A model generated the notes under the pieces. The model had not been told where the DNA came from and searched no databases. It worked only from the letters and a program-made list of their open reading frames with translations. A stretch of 64,000 nucleotides of DNA from an uncultured Methylophaga sp. (GTDB lineage: Bacteria > Pseudomonadota > Gammaproteobacteria > Nitrosococcales > Methylophagaceae), in assembly GCF_947259025.1 (NCBI RefSeq), contig NZ_CAMYKO010000004.1, positions 248,001 through 312,000 of the forward strand. Reading direction: 5' to 3'. Shown here piece after piece: positions 25,444-35,835 of the stretch (position 1 is the stretch's first letter; each line of letters opens with the position of its first letter). The position numbers and the translations under genes are program-made.

Positions 25444-27107
25444 AGTTTGCCTCCTTGTCTCAACGGCTGTACGGTCAGGCTGCCACGCCCGTCATCGACG
25501 ATCTCATCATCGCTGATCTTGAAGTTACCCATCTTCATGGTGTGGAACTCATCAAAGTAGGACTGCAATGGCTTTTCAATCGAGCCATCATATTCCGGTT
25601 TGACCACATGGGTCGTGCCCCAGGTGATTTTCACCAGTTCGCCTTTTCTGACTACCATCTGACCGTCTTTAAAGACATAATCCGGTTTGCTGAACATTTT
25701 TTCGCGATCAGCATCATCGGTGTAAACGGTAATGTCAGCTGCAGCACCTACGCCCAGATGACCGCGGTCAGCCAGACCCAGCAGTTTGGCAGCACCGGCA
25801 CGGGTCATAATCGCAATATCGTACAGCGAGTACTCGCGATCCAGTGAGGCCAGATGAGTGGCTTTCTGTGCTTCAGGATGCAGGGTGGACAGCATATCGT
25901 TACGGAAAGATTTATCCATCAGCAGCTTGATGAGATGCGGATAACTGGTAAATGGCGCACCGTTGGGGTGGTCGGTGGTCAAAAATATCCGCCAGGGATC
26001 ATCAACCATCAGGAAGGTTTCCAGGCCAATCATCCATTGCAGAGCATTCACAAAGCTTTGATCTTTGTATTTGAATGGCACCACGCCACAACCGGCATCA
26101 CACTCGATGTCCATACCGACCCACTTATTGGGGTGGGCATGCGGTGCACCGGCAAACTGGCGCATGGTATCACCGGAGGCGGTTACGGTCTGACCAAACA
26201 GGATCTGACCAACATCAACGGTAATATTTTTATTGCGGTTAATGGCCTCGGCAATTTCCGCGGCGCCGGAAGAAAACTTGAAATCCCCTTCAGTGCCATA
26301 GCTGTGGAACTGGATATGGGTCAGGTGCATGGGCAAACCTTCGATGCCCTGAATAGTATCCAGCGTGGTGTCCTTGTTACCCGGCACGCCCAGGTTACAG
26401 CCATGCACGTGCAGCGGATGCGGCACGCCCAGCTCAGTCACCGCGCGTGACAGTCTTTGCAGGATTTCCCTGGGCGAGACATTGTAAAAAGTATTTTTCT
26501 CGTCCAGATCCAGCTTGCGCTGGTTGAATTTAAAAGCGTTGATACCACCCGGGTTGACCACTTTCAGCCCCAGCGCCTGGGTATGGTTCAGTGTCCAGGC
26601 GACGTAGTTGTTAATGGCTTCCTGATCTTCATTGGCGGCCATCATTCTGAGCAGAAAATCATCACTGCCCAGCATCGCATAGCCGCCCTTGTCGATAATC
26701 GGGGTATCAGCCATTTCCATATGTGCCTGGCGGGCATTGACCGGCAACACAGCGGGTTCAAAACCGGCGGTGTAGCCCATTTCGGCATAGCGGTAGCCGG
26801 TGGTCAGGGTGCTCGGTGCAGCATGGCCACAGCCGCTGCGCATCAGCTCGGTGCGTTCCAGCAGCGCCTCGGCGTGATCTTCGGGCAGCATGGTACGGGC
26901 TATATTGACCTTGCCGCCACCGATATGGGTATGCATATCAATGGCGCCGGACATAATGATTTTGCCGCGCACATCGATTTCTTCATCAATTTTGCCGTCG
27001 GACGGGGCATCGACAATGCGGCCGTCACGAATGTAAATGTCGCGGACCACATCATTCTGCCCGTGTTCGGGATCAAAGACGCGGCCGCCGGTGAGTTTAG
27101 TCAGCAT
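25440..27107 (-). CDS. fhcA: formyltransferase/hydrolase complex, subunit A (amidohydrolase)
   Basis: 555 residues from ATG 27107 (MLTKLTGGRVFDPEHGQNDV; GGAG 7 bases upstream); the ten-codon longer frame lies in the fhcB end. It is FwdA-like and of the amidohydrolase superfamily: metal-binding HxH in SGAIDMHTHIGGGKVN, GVPHPLHVHGCNLG, MHLTHIQFHSYG and TTDHPNGAPF. It is the subunit expected to hydrolyse formylmethanofuran to formate and methanofuran. Confidence 0.94.
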   Translation of the reverse strand: MLTKLTGGRVFDPEHGQNDVVRDIYIRDGRIVDAPSDGKIDEEIDVRGKIIMSGAIDMHTHIGGGKVNIARTMLPEDHAEALLERTELMRSGCGHAAPSTLTTGYRYAEMGYTAGFEPAVLPVNARQAHMEMADTPIIDKGGYAMLGSDDFLLRMMAANEDQEAINNYVAWTLNHTQALGLKVVNPGGINAFKFNQRKLDLDEKNTFYNVSPREILQRLSRAVTELGVPHPLHVHGCNLGVPGNKDTTLDTIQGIEGLPMHLTHIQFHSYGTEGDFKFSSGAAEIAEAINRNKNITVDVGQILFGQTVTASGDTMRQFAGAPHAHPNKWVGMDIECDAGCGVVPFKYKDQSFVNALQWMIGLETFLMVDDPWRIFLTTDHPNGAPFTSYPHLIKLLMDKSFRNDMLSTLHPEAQKATHLASLDREYSLYDIAIMTRAGAAKLLGLADRGHLGVGAAADITVYTDDADREKMFSKPDYVFKDGQMVVRKGELVKITWGTTHVVKPEYDGSIEKPLQSYFDEFHTMKMGNFKISDDEIVDDGRGSLTVQPLRQGGKL

Positions 27108-27120
27108 GGGAAGTCTCCGT

Positions 27121-28395
27121 TTACAGCGCTTGTTCAACAGCAGTCAGCACGTCAAAAGTGCTGGGCAAGCCGCTGTCACGTAATTTTTTCAGGGGTAACG
27201 ATACCGCACTGTCGCAGCGGAAGGTGCGTCCGGCATGGTCAATACCCGGGACACCGACCGGGATAAAGACTTCCGGTTCCTCCTCGAAAGTCATGCCTGA
27301 GCGTCCCAGCACCACGGTGGTGGCATCAGTAACAGGCGGTGTGCCGGCGGTATTAAAACTCGATACCCACAGCAACAGATCGACCTCACCCTCATCCAGC
27401 ATACGCTGGCCACGGTTCAGGTAGGGATCGTAGTCCGGCATATTGCGGCTGAAACTGGTGCGCATCGGATATCCCGATTGCCAGGATGACACCGCATTAA
27501 CTGTGGTATCGCCCTCTTTACCACCGAGAGGCAGCCCATTACAGCGGGTGGTGTTATTGATTTCCTTAATCATGTCACACAGGGTCTGGATGGTGACCTC
27601 GGCATGATCGTGATTAAGCTGGCTGCCCGACCAGCTGATAACACCGTAACTGGCGCCTTTGAGTTTTTCAGCAATACCGGCGATATCGGCAGTCGCAATG
27701 CCGCCAACGCTCTCGGCCTGAACGTTTTTGCCATTGACCAAGGCGCGCAAAACCGCGACCACTTCCGGCAGATCATCCTCACTGCATTCCACCACTTCAG
27801 CGCGACGTCCGCCGGGTGAGGTAGAGGCCGTGCCTGATGGTGCTTTGCCCAGGTAAACAATCTCGCGGCTTTCAATTTCCTGGCCGAACATACTTTCTTT
27901 GGGCCAGACGACGCGTTCGAAAAAGCGCGGAAACGCCGATTCGATATCAGTCCCCACCACCAGCAGGAAATCAACGCGGTTTCGTACTTCGGTCAGAGTG
28001 GTGGTCATGTAGCCGGTATCCTGCAGCACCAGAATGTTTCTGAATGCGGCATCGGAAAACTGACTGTCCAGCGTGGCACGGCTGTGATCAGCCAGTGCCA
28101 TCGCAGCGCGGGCGCCGTTCAAGTCGGTTCCCATGCCACCAATCAACGGTTGCTTACTGTTGTTGAACAGACCGGCGATATGCCTGACCGCCTCATCCAG
28201 CGAGACCTCCTGCCCTTTGATTCGCGGTGAAAGATCCGTCAGCGGCGTTTCAAACCCGGGCCGGGTCACGCTGTCACCCTGTTCTTTCACCGTGACCGTA
28301 TTGCCCTCGACCTGCACCACCAGATCATCAGAAGCAATACCGCAGAAAGGACTGACAACATCGTGAAAGATGCCATCCTGTTGTTTGTCCGTCAT
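27121..28395 (-). CDS. fhcB: formyltransferase/hydrolase complex, subunit B
   Basis: 424 residues from ATG 28395 (MTDKQQDGIFHDVVSPFCGI; GAGGACA upstream). It is related to FwdB/FmdB of the molybdopterin oxidoreductase class: SPFCGIASDDLVVQVEGN, GGMGTDLNGARAAMALADH, GLPLGGKEGDTTVNAVSSWQ and SGYPMRTSFSRNMPDYDPY. Bacterial FhcB is known as a subunit without formate dehydrogenase activity; I did not check cofactor residues one by one. It is the first gene of the fhcB-A-D-C operon. Confidence 0.92.
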   Translation of the reverse strand: MTDKQQDGIFHDVVSPFCGIASDDLVVQVEGNTVTVKEQGDSVTRPGFETPLTDLSPRIKGQEVSLDEAVRHIAGLFNNSKQPLIGGMGTDLNGARAAMALADHSRATLDSQFSDAAFRNILVLQDTGYMTTTLTEVRNRVDFLLVVGTDIESAFPRFFERVVWPKESMFGQEIESREIVYLGKAPSGTASTSPGGRRAEVVECSEDDLPEVVAVLRALVNGKNVQAESVGGIATADIAGIAEKLKGASYGVISWSGSQLNHDHAEVTIQTLCDMIKEINNTTRCNGLPLGGKEGDTTVNAVSSWQSGYPMRTSFSRNMPDYDPYLNRGQRMLDEGEVDLLLWVSSFNTAGTPPVTDATTVVLGRSGMTFEEEPEVFIPVGVPGIDHAGRTFRCDSAVSLPLKKLRDSGLPSTFDVLTAVEQAL

Positions 28396-28488
28396 ATCGG
28401 TGTCCTCAATCAATTATTAAATCGTTAAACCGGGTGCGGCAGACCGCGGCTTACAGCAACCGCTTGACCTAGGCAGATAGCAAGCTTA

Positions 28489-29055
28489 TCAGCCACGCTT
28501 GGCTTTGAGCAGCAGCGAGTCAATATCGTTTTCACGCAATTGCTTCTGCAGTTTATCCGCCTGGTCACGGCCGGCAATCGGGCCGACTTGCACCCGATGC
28601 CAGGTTTCCTTGTTATCTATGGTAACGGTCTGAACTTTGGACTCAATACCCAATAAGGCTAACTTGGCACGAAAACCATCGGCATCGGCCAGCTTTTTAA
28701 ATGAACCGACCTGAATCATATAACTTTCAGCGGGCGCGGTTTTGGCCGGCGTTTCAGGCTGCTGAGCCGGTTCTGAAGGCGAGGCCACGACCGGTTGCTT
28801 GCCCTGATTTTTATTTTCCACCACGACTTCGGTTTCCGGCAGCAATGTGTAGAAATCGAAAGTCGGTTCCACACCTTTCGGCTCTACCTTCTTCTGCTGT
28901 TGTTTGGGCGTGCTTTCGCTGCTTTGATCCTCGGGCACATTATCTTTCAGGTGCAACAGGAACATGATGAAGGCGCCGACAGCAAAGCTCAGCAGCATCG
29001 GCCCCCATGGCAGGGAACGGTTGTCGTTGTTACGGGTATTTCTCTTGGCAGCCAC
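28489..29055 (-). CDS. SPOR domain protein (FtsN/DedD-like)
   Basis: 188 residues. A short basic N-terminus and one membrane segment (about 19-36) are followed by a Pro/Gln/Glu-rich linker and a C-terminal SPOR domain (about 108-188: SYMIQVGSFKKLADADGFRA, then KLALLGIESKVQTV and WHRVQVGPIAGRDQADKLQK). SPOR domains bind denuded peptidoglycan at the division septum. It lies 10 bases after argS, a common neighbour in proteobacteria. Confidence 0.85.
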   Translation of the reverse strand: MAAKRNTRNNDNRSLPWGPMLLSFAVGAFIMFLLHLKDNVPEDQSSESTPKQQQKKVEPKGVEPTFDFYTLLPETEVVVENKNQGKQPVVASPSEPAQQPETPAKTAPAESYMIQVGSFKKLADADGFRAKLALLGIESKVQTVTIDNKETWHRVQVGPIAGRDQADKLQKQLRENDIDSLLLKAKRG

Positions 29056-29065
29056 GGGCAGTCCC

Positions 29066-30823
29066 CTACATTGAATCCGGTGCAGATACGCCCATCACTG
29101 TCAGGGCGTTGGTAATGACCTGACGCACAGCGCTAATCAGGGTTAACCTTGCCTGGCACAATGCTTCATCATCCACAATGAACTGATGGGCATTGTAGTA
29201 AGTGTGGAAATCGCGGGCCAGATCGGTCAGGTAGTGCGCCAGCATGTGCGGTGTGTGGTTCAGTGCCGCATTTTCCAGTGCTTCCGGATAAGCCGCTAAA
29301 CGGGTTAGCAACGCTTCCTCATGCACTTCCGTGAGTTTGTCCAGGTTGGCTTCACCCACAGCCTGATCCCAGCTTTGACCGCGCTCTGCCAGCTGCCGGA
29401 ACACACTGCAGACCCGGGCATGCGCATACTGGACGTAATAAACCGGATTATCGTTACTCTGCGACTTGGCCAGCTCCAGATCGAAGTCCATGTGTTGATC
29501 GGCGCCGCGCATCACGTAGAAAAAGCGCGCCGCGTCTTTACCCACCTCATCACGCAGTTCACGCAGGGTGACAAACTCACCGCTACGGGTCGACATGCCT
29601 ACTTTTTCCGCACCGCGATAGAGCACGGCAAACTGCACCAGCAGCACTTTCAGCTGATCGACATTCTGCTGCATCGCCTGCACTGAGGCTTTAACCCGCG
29701 GAATGTAGCCGTGGTGATCAGCGCCCCAGATATCGATGATCTGGTCAAAACCGCGCTGATATTTATTCAGGTGATAGGCGATATCCGAGGCGAAATAGGT
29801 CTTCTGACCATTGTCGCGAACGACCACCCGGTCTTTTTCATCACCATAATCAGTGGACTTAAACCACCAGGCGCCCTTGTCCTGATAAAGCTGACCGGCG
29901 GCTTTGAGCTGTTCAATCGCTTTATCGACTTCACCGGATTCCACCAGCGAACGCTCGGAGAACCACTCGTCGTATTCACTGCCAAATTCAGCCAGATCCT
30001 GACGGATATCTGCAAGAATATGATTCAGCCCCTTATCGAATACCGTCCGGTAGTCAGCATCTCCCAGCAGTAACTTGGCTCGGCTGCCGAGAGCATCGAT
30101 ATGCAGTTCTTTATCGCCACCTTCGGGTTCATCAGCCGGTATCCCCTCAAATACGGCGGATGCCGGGTGACGGAATTGTTCGCCGAATGCCTGCTTTAAC
30201 TCTTCTGCAATATCGCGGACATAGTCACCCTGGTAGCCATTGCTGGGAAAAGTGAAGTGCTCACCGCAGGCCTGCAGGTAACGCAGCCAGACACTGGTGC
30301 CCAGAATATCCATCTGACGGCCGGCATCATTCACATAATATTCGCGGTGCACATCAAAACCGGCAGCCATCAGCAAGCTGCTCACTACCGAACCGTAGGC
30401 GGCACCGCGGCCATGACCGACGTGCAAAGGGCCGGTCGGGTTGGCAGAAACAAACTCTACCTGCACTTTTCTACCTTTCCCCACTTCACTACGGCCATAG
30501 GCTTCGCCTTGCAGCAGGATATCTTTGACCACTTGCTGGCTGGCTTCGGCAGTCAGGAAAAAGTTGATAAAACCGGGACCGGCAATCTCAACCTGGGTCA
30601 CAAATTCGGATTCGGGCAGGGCTTCAACGATCTCACTGGCAATCTGACGCGGATTCATACGTGCTGGTTTGGCCAGCATCATTGCAATATTACAGGCGAA
30701 ATCGCCGTGGTTTTTGTCTTTGGTGCGCTCGATCTGAATGGCTGGCAGATCGATATCAAGTTGATGTTGTTGGGTAAAAGTCGCTAAAGCCTGGCTGAGC
30801 AGGTTTTTCAGTTGATCTTTCAA
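29066..30823 (-). CDS. argS: arginyl-tRNA synthetase
   Basis: 585 residues, class I. The N-terminal add-on domain has [17 protein letters not shown], the HIGH motif is [16 protein letters not shown], and the KMSKS-like loop is [11 protein letters not shown]. The C-terminal anticodon-binding helices include [19 protein letters not shown] and [17 protein letters not shown]. It charges tRNA-Arg with arginine. Confidence 0.95.
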   Translation of the reverse strand: MKDQLKNLLSQALATFTQQHQLDIDLPAIQIERTKDKNHGDFACNIAMMLAKPARMNPRQIASEIVEALPESEFVTQVEIAGPGFINFFLTAEASQQVVKDILLQGEAYGRSEVGKGRKVQVEFVSANPTGPLHVGHGRGAAYGSVVSSLLMAAGFDVHREYYVNDAGRQMDILGTSVWLRYLQACGEHFTFPSNGYQGDYVRDIAEELKQAFGEQFRHPASAVFEGIPADEPEGGDKELHIDALGSRAKLLLGDADYRTVFDKGLNHILADIRQDLAEFGSEYDEWFSERSLVESGEVDKAIEQLKAAGQLYQDKGAWWFKSTDYGDEKDRVVVRDNGQKTYFASDIAYHLNKYQRGFDQIIDIWGADHHGYIPRVKASVQAMQQNVDQLKVLLVQFAVLYRGAEKVGMSTRSGEFVTLRELRDEVGKDAARFFYVMRGADQHMDFDLELAKSQSNDNPVYYVQYAHARVCSVFRQLAERGQSWDQAVGEANLDKLTEVHEEALLTRLAAYPEALENAALNHTPHMLAHYLTDLARDFHTYYNAHQFIVDDEALCQARLTLISAVRQVITNALTVMGVSAPDSM

Positions 30824-30907
30824 CGTATTAAAGCCCTGAATGCAAATTGGAATGTGTGGCGCATTTTAACCGATCATGGGCAGTGATAACATCCTTGTCT
30901 GCTGCTG

Positions 30908-33091
30908 TCAGAGCAGATCGATGGGATCAATATCCATTGACCAGCGCAGTTTCCGCGCCAGTTTATGGCGGCTGATGCTGTCCGTACATCGATCCAGAAG
31001 CTGATGCAGGGGTTTGCGCTCGGCACTGTTCAGCAGCAGCTGTGCCCGGTACCGTCCGCCTTTTTTCTCCATAATCGCCGGAACCGGCCCCATGACCATC
31101 ACAGTCTGCTGAGACTGACTGCCCAATATGCCTGCCACCTCTCCCAGAAAGTCCATGGCCAGACTGCGATCTTTGGCTTCTGCCCGAATCACCGCCCAGT
31201 GACTGGCTGGCGGCATGCCCATTTCAATACGTTCCTGCAACAGTTTATCTGCAGTCAGCGCGTAACCTTCACGGATAAGATTTCGCCAGAATGGATGTTG
31301 CGGCTGTTCACTCTGGATCAATACTTCGCCTTCTTTGGCACCGCGACCGGCACGTCCGGTGACCTGGGTAATCATTTGTGCCAGGTTTTCGGTTGCGCGG
31401 AAGTCGGCACTGTATAAACCCTGATCGGTATCCAGCACGCCGACTAGTGTCACATCATGAAAATCATGGCCCTTGGCCAGCATTTGCGTGCCCACCAGGA
31501 TCCGCGCCTGCCCCTGTCGGATTTCGCTGACCATTTTGTCAAAGGCATTAACCCGTTGGGTGCTGTCTCGGTCAACGCGGATCACCGGTGTATCGGGAAA
31601 CAGAGTCTGCAGATGCTGCTCAATTTTTTCGGTGCCGGCGCCGTAGCTTTTGAGCTGTTTCGACTCACACTCAGGACATTTATCAGGCAGTCGCTGGATA
31701 GACCCGCAATGATGACAAAACAGGATATGGCGTTGTTTATGCACCACCATGCGGGCATCACAATGGTTACACTGCGCCTGCCAGCCACAATCATGACACA
31801 TCAAAACCGGCGCATAGCCCCGACGGTTGATAAACAAAATGACCTGGTTGCCGGCTTCCAGATGCTGGTGCATTTTTTTCAATAACTGTTCGGTCAGACC
31901 ATGGTCAGGGTGTGCTCCCTGACTGTCTATCAAATGCACAGCGGGCAGACTGGCACCGGTGGCACGCTGTTGTAACTGCAGAAATCTGAAACGTTGTTGC
32001 TTTACCTGGTACAGACTTTCCAGCGATGGTGTGGCACTGCCCATCAGGACCGGCACCCCCATTTTCTGCGCCCTTATCAAAGCCACCTGACGGGCGTGAT
32101 AGCGCAGTCCATCCTGCTGTTTGTAGGAACTGTCGTGTTCTTCATCAATGATGATCAAGCCCGCTTCCGGCAACGGCGTAAACACAGCACTGCGGGTACC
32201 GATGATGATTCTGCCCAGCCCCTCTCTGGCCAGCAGCCAGCCCTGTTTTCTCTCGCCGTCGGAGATGGCTGAGTTCAATACCACGATGCTGGTATTCAGT
32301 CGCTGTTTAAAACGCTCCACAAACTGGCCGGTGAGACCGATCTCGGGAATCAGAATCAGCACCTGTCGCCCGGCAGCCAGCATTTTTTCACTTAATGCGA
32401 TATAGGCTTCGGTTTTACCGCTGCCGGTAATGCCTTCCAGCAGAAACGGTTGAAACTGCTCTCGGCTCTGCCAGACTTCGTCTACGACCTGTTGCTGTTC
32501 GCTATTCAGCGCACAAGGTAAATTCAGTTCTGTACGGGCAATGGGCAGCTTCGCCTGTGGTTTTTGTGTAATCCGCTGTTGTTGTTGCAAACTTTTCAGT
32601 GAAGTTGAGACATTACCCAGCTGGGCTTTTATCGCCGACTGACTGATGCCTTCCGGATAATCTTCCAGCAGACTTAAAATGGCCTGTTGTTTCTCGCCTG
32701 TTTTTTTATTATCGCTGTCTTCATTTTTGAACCACCAGGCTTCATGTTGCAGCTCAGATGAATCGCCTTTTCGCAGTCTCTTAGGCAGCACTGTCTGCAG
32801 GCATTCACCCAGGGGATGATGGTAATAGCGGCTGACCCAGAGCACAGTTTGCAATACTTCTTCAGGCAGCAGTGGCTGGGCATCGATAATCTCATCAATG
32901 CTTTTTAACTTGCTGCCTTCTTCATTGCTTTGGACATCACTGGCACGGATTACGATGGCAATGCAGCTTCTGCCGGCAAAATTAACTCTGACCCGCATAC
33001 CGCTCTGCCAGAAACTGGCCGGTTTATCGGTCAGATAGTCAAACAGCTGTCTGAGCGGAGTCGGGATCGCGAGATGAACGATGCTTGCCAT
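30908..33091 (-). CDS. priA: primosomal replication helicase PriA
   Basis: 727 residues. The N-terminal DNA-binding domain is followed by helicase motifs: Walker A LLEGITGSGKTEAY, DEEH box LIIIDEEHDSSYKQQDGLRY, MGSATPSLESL, zinc-binding cysteines (LMCHDCGWQAQCNHCDARM; LFCHHCGSIQRLPDKCPEC), and VGTQMLAKGHDF plus TQVTGRAGRG. PriA restarts collapsed replication forks by loading the replisome through the primosome. Confidence 0.95.
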   Translation of the reverse strand: MASIVHLAIPTPLRQLFDYLTDKPASFWQSGMRVRVNFAGRSCIAIVIRASDVQSNEEGSKLKSIDEIIDAQPLLPEEVLQTVLWVSRYYHHPLGECLQTVLPKRLRKGDSSELQHEAWWFKNEDSDNKKTGEKQQAILSLLEDYPEGISQSAIKAQLGNVSTSLKSLQQQQRITQKPQAKLPIARTELNLPCALNSEQQQVVDEVWQSREQFQPFLLEGITGSGKTEAYIALSEKMLAAGRQVLILIPEIGLTGQFVERFKQRLNTSIVVLNSAISDGERKQGWLLAREGLGRIIIGTRSAVFTPLPEAGLIIIDEEHDSSYKQQDGLRYHARQVALIRAQKMGVPVLMGSATPSLESLYQVKQQRFRFLQLQQRATGASLPAVHLIDSQGAHPDHGLTEQLLKKMHQHLEAGNQVILFINRRGYAPVLMCHDCGWQAQCNHCDARMVVHKQRHILFCHHCGSIQRLPDKCPECESKQLKSYGAGTEKIEQHLQTLFPDTPVIRVDRDSTQRVNAFDKMVSEIRQGQARILVGTQMLAKGHDFHDVTLVGVLDTDQGLYSADFRATENLAQMITQVTGRAGRGAKEGEVLIQSEQPQHPFWRNLIREGYALTADKLLQERIEMGMPPASHWAVIRAEAKDRSLAMDFLGEVAGILGSQSQQTVMVMGPVPAIMEKKGGRYRAQLLLNSAERKPLHQLLDRCTDSISRHKLARKLRWSMDIDPIDLL

Positions 33092-33092
33092 G

Positions 33093-33320
33093 AATTAATA
33101 ACTAAAAGAAAGATAAAAGAATATTTTTGATGATGTTAGTGTTTTATGCCTGTGGATTGTTGGACGGATTCAATTAAGGCATCGAATTCAGCATCTTATC
33201 CTGTAATGGCATTGTTGATAACTTTTTTGCTGCGGGGCGAATTAGCTGTGGACAAAATAGCGACTTATCCACAGGCAAAGTTATCCACAACTTGTGATCG
33301 ATCTTATTGGCGACTTATAC
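33093..33320. other. DnaA-box cluster with AT-rich flank (origin-like)
   Basis: The priA-folA intergenic region (289 bases) contains two perfect DnaA boxes TTATCCACA (33265-33273 and 33281-33289), an inverted near-box TGTGGACAA at 33247-33255 (TTGTCCACA on the minus strand), and a weaker inverted one at 33151-33159. An A/T-rich stretch (about 33093-33147) lies to the left, as an unwinding element would. Inference: a replication origin or a DnaA-controlled promoter. dnaA itself is not in the window. Confidence 0.5.
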
Positions 33321-33380
33321 AGGACTTATTGAGCATCACATTTAACGGTATCCTTAGGGTTTGACTGACAGGATTATTGA

Positions 33381-33875
33381 ATGAAAATCGCGATCATTGT
33401 TGCCATGGATCAGCAGGGACTGATAGGACGGGATAATGGACTGCCCTGGAGGATTTCCGCTGATTTACAGCATTTCCGCCGCACTACAATGGGCAAGCCT
33501 ATTGTGATGGGTAGAAGCACCCATGAGTCGATAGGCCGGCCGCTGCCGGGACGGCGGAATATCGTGATCACCAGTCAGCCTGATTATCAGGCTGCAGGCT
33601 GTGATGTCGTGCATACTGTTGATGAAGCACTGGATTTATGCCGTCAGCAGGAAGAAGTGATGATTATGGGTGGTGCCTCGCTGTATCAGCAGCTGTTGCC
33701 GCTGGCCGACACGCTTTATCTGACCCGCGTTCATGTCACGCTCAACGGTGATACCTGGTTTCCTGATTGGTCAGCAGCGGATTGGGAGCTCGTCAGCCGT
33801 GAAGATCATCAGGCTGACGATAAAAATGAATATGACTACAGTTTTATGCAGTATCAACGGCGGGCGAAGTCATAA
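33381..33875 (+). CDS. folA: dihydrofolate reductase
   Basis: 164 residues, typical length. Motifs: MKIAIIVAMDQQGLIGRDNG, LPWRISADLQHFRRTTMGKP, IVMGRSTHESIGRPLPGR, then EVMIMGGASLYQQLLPLADT. It reduces dihydrofolate to tetrahydrofolate with NADPH. The start is 92 bases after the second DnaA box. The 3' end overlaps the convergent small gene by 32 bases. Confidence 0.93.
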   Translation: MKIAIIVAMDQQGLIGRDNGLPWRISADLQHFRRTTMGKPIVMGRSTHESIGRPLPGRRNIVITSQPDYQAAGCDVVHTVDEALDLCRQQEEVMIMGGASLYQQLLPLADTLYLTRVHVTLNGDTWFPDWSAADWELVSREDHQADDKNEYDYSFMQYQRRAKS

Positions 33876-34095
33876 TCCGCAGCGCATGTTGCAGATGTTC
33901 AGCGGCTTCATAACCGAGATCCGTTAAATAGCCGCCATCTTCCTGACTGATCAGTCCTTTATCAAACAGGTTTCTTGCTGCGTCGACCAGGCCATCACGC
34001 GCATCGTGATGGATTTTAATGCCGGTCTGCGTACTGTCCAGCGGGAATTGCAGCAACACTTCCAGTTCATCGATCAGGTTTTGTTTGATGGTCAT
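33844..34095 (-). CDS. TIGR02647 family protein
   Basis: 83 residues from ATG 34095 (AGAGGTG upstream). The sequence LIDELEVLLQFPLDSTQTGI, KIHHDARDGLVDAARNLF and DKGLISQEDGGYLTDLGYEA follows the TIGR02647 pattern, a small predicted DNA-binding-like family of unknown role. It is convergent with folA. Confidence 0.75.
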   Translation of the reverse strand: MTIKQNLIDELEVLLQFPLDSTQTGIKIHHDARDGLVDAARNLFDKGLISQEDGGYLTDLGYEAAEHLQHALRIMTSPAVDTA

Positions 34096-34218
34096 CAGTG
34101 GCACCTCTTTGTGAGTTTGATGTCTCTGCCAACATAGCATACTCAGTGGCAGTAAAGCGGCCGTTTACATCTCGGCAAACGACTTGTAATCTTGAGATCT
34201 CAAGCAAGGAGGTTAATC

Positions 34219-34563
34219 ATGGCTGCACCGGTAATTTCAGACAACCCACTCTATCAATTACTACGCGAAGGCGAAGTGGACAGCTTCAATGCCAAGGTCG
34301 CTGCGGGTGAAACGGTCGATCTGACGGGGTGTGATTTCCGCCATTTAAACCTGCAGGGCTTGAATGCGCGTGGTCTGGATTTCAGTAACAGCTATTTCCG
34401 TCAGGCTGATTTGCGCGGCGTCGATTTCAGCCAGTGCATCAGCTTGGAAGGCGCCAGTATTCACGGTGCCAAGATTTCCGGCGTTTATTTTCCCAGTGAA
34501 CTTGGGGCTGAAGAAATCCGTTTATCACTGGAGCATGGCACACGGCTGAGATACCGCCGCTAA
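34219..34563 (+). CDS. pentapeptide-repeat protein
   Basis: 114 residues from ATG 34219, with a strong AAGGAGG ribosome site. A(D/N)LxX pentapeptide coils run over about 33-85: [36 protein letters not shown], then [16 protein letters not shown]. They form a short right-handed quadrilateral beta-helix. Such proteins can mimic DNA or act as scaffolds; the function is unknown here. The 3' end overlaps the convergent tatC by four bases. Confidence 0.8.
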   Translation: MAAPVISDNPLYQLLREGEVDSFNAKVAAGETVDLTGCDFRHLNLQGLNARGLDFSNSYFRQADLRGVDFSQCISLEGASIHGAKISGVYFPSELGAEEIRLSLEHGTRLRYRR

Positions 34564-35288
34564 GCTTCTTCTGTACGTCTTTTGGGTAACCAGCGGGCAC
34601 TGACCAGGCCCAGCTCGAATAACAGCCACACAGGCAATGCCAGTAAGGTCTGAGAGATGACATCCGGTGGGGTCAGCAGCATGCCAATCACAAAAGCGCC
34701 CACAATTACGTAGGGACGTTTCTCACGCAGGCTTTGCACCGTCGATGCCCCGCTCCAGACCAACAGGATAGTTGCGATAGGCACTTCAAAGGCGAGACCG
34801 AAAGCAAAAAACAGCTTCAGCACAAAGTCGAGGTAACTGCTGATATCGGTCATCACGGCCACGCCTTCCGGTGCAGCCTGGGTTAAAAAGCCGAATACCA
34901 GCGGGAACACCACGTAAAACGCGAACATCACCCCCAGGAAAAACAGCAGGGTGCTGGCAAACAACAACGGGAAAACCAGCTTGCGTTCATGATCATAAAG
35001 ACCGGGGGCGATAAAGGCCCACATCTGATAAAGCAAAAACGGCACTGCCAGCATAATCGCCGTGCTCAGTGTCAGTTTAAACGGGGTCAGAAACGGCGAT
35101 GCCACTTCAGTGGCAATCATTGAGCTGGTTTCGGGTAAATGTTTGAGCAGCGGATCAGAGAGAAACAGGTACAGATCATTGGCGAAGGGAAACAGACAGG
35201 CGGCAATCAGTAAGACTGCCAAAACTGCCCGCAACAAACGATCACGCAGTTCAACCAGGTGAGAAATCAGCGGTTGTTGTTCATCCAT
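34560..35288 (-). CDS. tatC: Sec-independent protein translocase TatC
   Basis: 242 residues from ATG 35288 ([20 protein letters not shown]), the standard TatC opening; the upstream ATG at 35333 lies inside tatB. Six membrane segments are visible, with [20 protein letters not shown] and VLTKP-region equivalents (FALVW-like [16 protein letters not shown]). TatC is the twin-arginine signal receptor. It overlaps the tatB stop by 8 bases. Confidence 0.94.
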   Translation of the reverse strand: MDEQQPLISHLVELRDRLLRAVLAVLLIAACLFPFANDLYLFLSDPLLKHLPETSSMIATEVASPFLTPFKLTLSTAIMLAVPFLLYQMWAFIAPGLYDHERKLVFPLLFASTLLFFLGVMFAFYVVFPLVFGFLTQAAPEGVAVMTDISSYLDFVLKLFFAFGLAFEVPIATILLVWSGASTVQSLREKRPYVIVGAFVIGMLLTPPDVISQTLLALPVWLLFELGLVSARWLPKRRTEEA

Positions 35289-35565
35289 CCCGATCTTTGT
35301 CCTGTGAGCGCTGTTCGTTTTTGTTGTCATCAACCCGGATTTCTTCGTTCATATCGGGCATATTGTCGGGCTTTCTCAGCGCATCCTGTAGTTCCTGCGC
35401 CCGTAACTCACGGTTGATTTCATTGCGGATAGATTGCACCGAAGCCTGGGCGCGGCCCAGCCACAAGCCCACAACACGAATCAGTTTGGGCAGCCGTTCG
35501 GGGCCGACCACCAGCAGTGCTACCACGGCGATCAGCAGGATTTCCCAGAAACCGATATCAAACAT
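35281..35565 (-). CDS. tatB: Sec-independent protein translocase TatB
   Basis: 94 residues. The N-terminal membrane helix [20 protein letters not shown] leads into the [10 protein letters not shown] hinge, an amphipathic helix and an acidic, charged tail. The FDIGFWE and GPERLP features distinguish TatB from TatA. It is a component of the Tat export receptor complex. Confidence 0.93.
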   Translation of the reverse strand: MFDIGFWEILLIAVVALLVVGPERLPKLIRVVGLWLGRAQASVQSIRNEINRELRAQELQDALRKPDNMPDMNEEIRVDDNKNEQRSQDKDRDG

Positions 35566-35583
35566 GACAGCGTTTCAGGCCGC

Positions 35584-35826
35584 TTAGCGGGATGTCTTGT
35601 CCTTGTCCTGCTGGCGGTGCTGGGTGTTGTCGGCCTCGTCATGCTCGATCACATCACTGTCGTTATCTTCAGCTGTATCCCGGCCTTCCTGCATGGAATC
35701 CTTGAAGTTCTTGATGGCACTGCCCAGGTCACCGCCCAGCGAGCGTATTTTCTTGGTGCCGAACAGCAACACAACAATCACCAGGATGATTAATAACTGC
35801 CAGATGCTGATGCCTCCGATACCCAT
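35584..35826 (-). CDS. tatA: Sec-independent protein translocase TatA
   Basis: 80 residues: [45 protein letters not shown], then an acidic tail. This is the canonical TatA membrane helix, FGTKK hinge and amphipathic helix; it forms the translocation pore. It follows hinT by 9 bases at the end of the his operon. Confidence 0.93.
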   Translation of the reverse strand: MGIGGISIWQLLIILVIVVLLFGTKKIRSLGGDLGSAIKNFKDSMQEGRDTAEDNDSDVIEHDEADNTQHRQQDKDKTSR

Positions 35827-35835
35827 AATGCGCTC

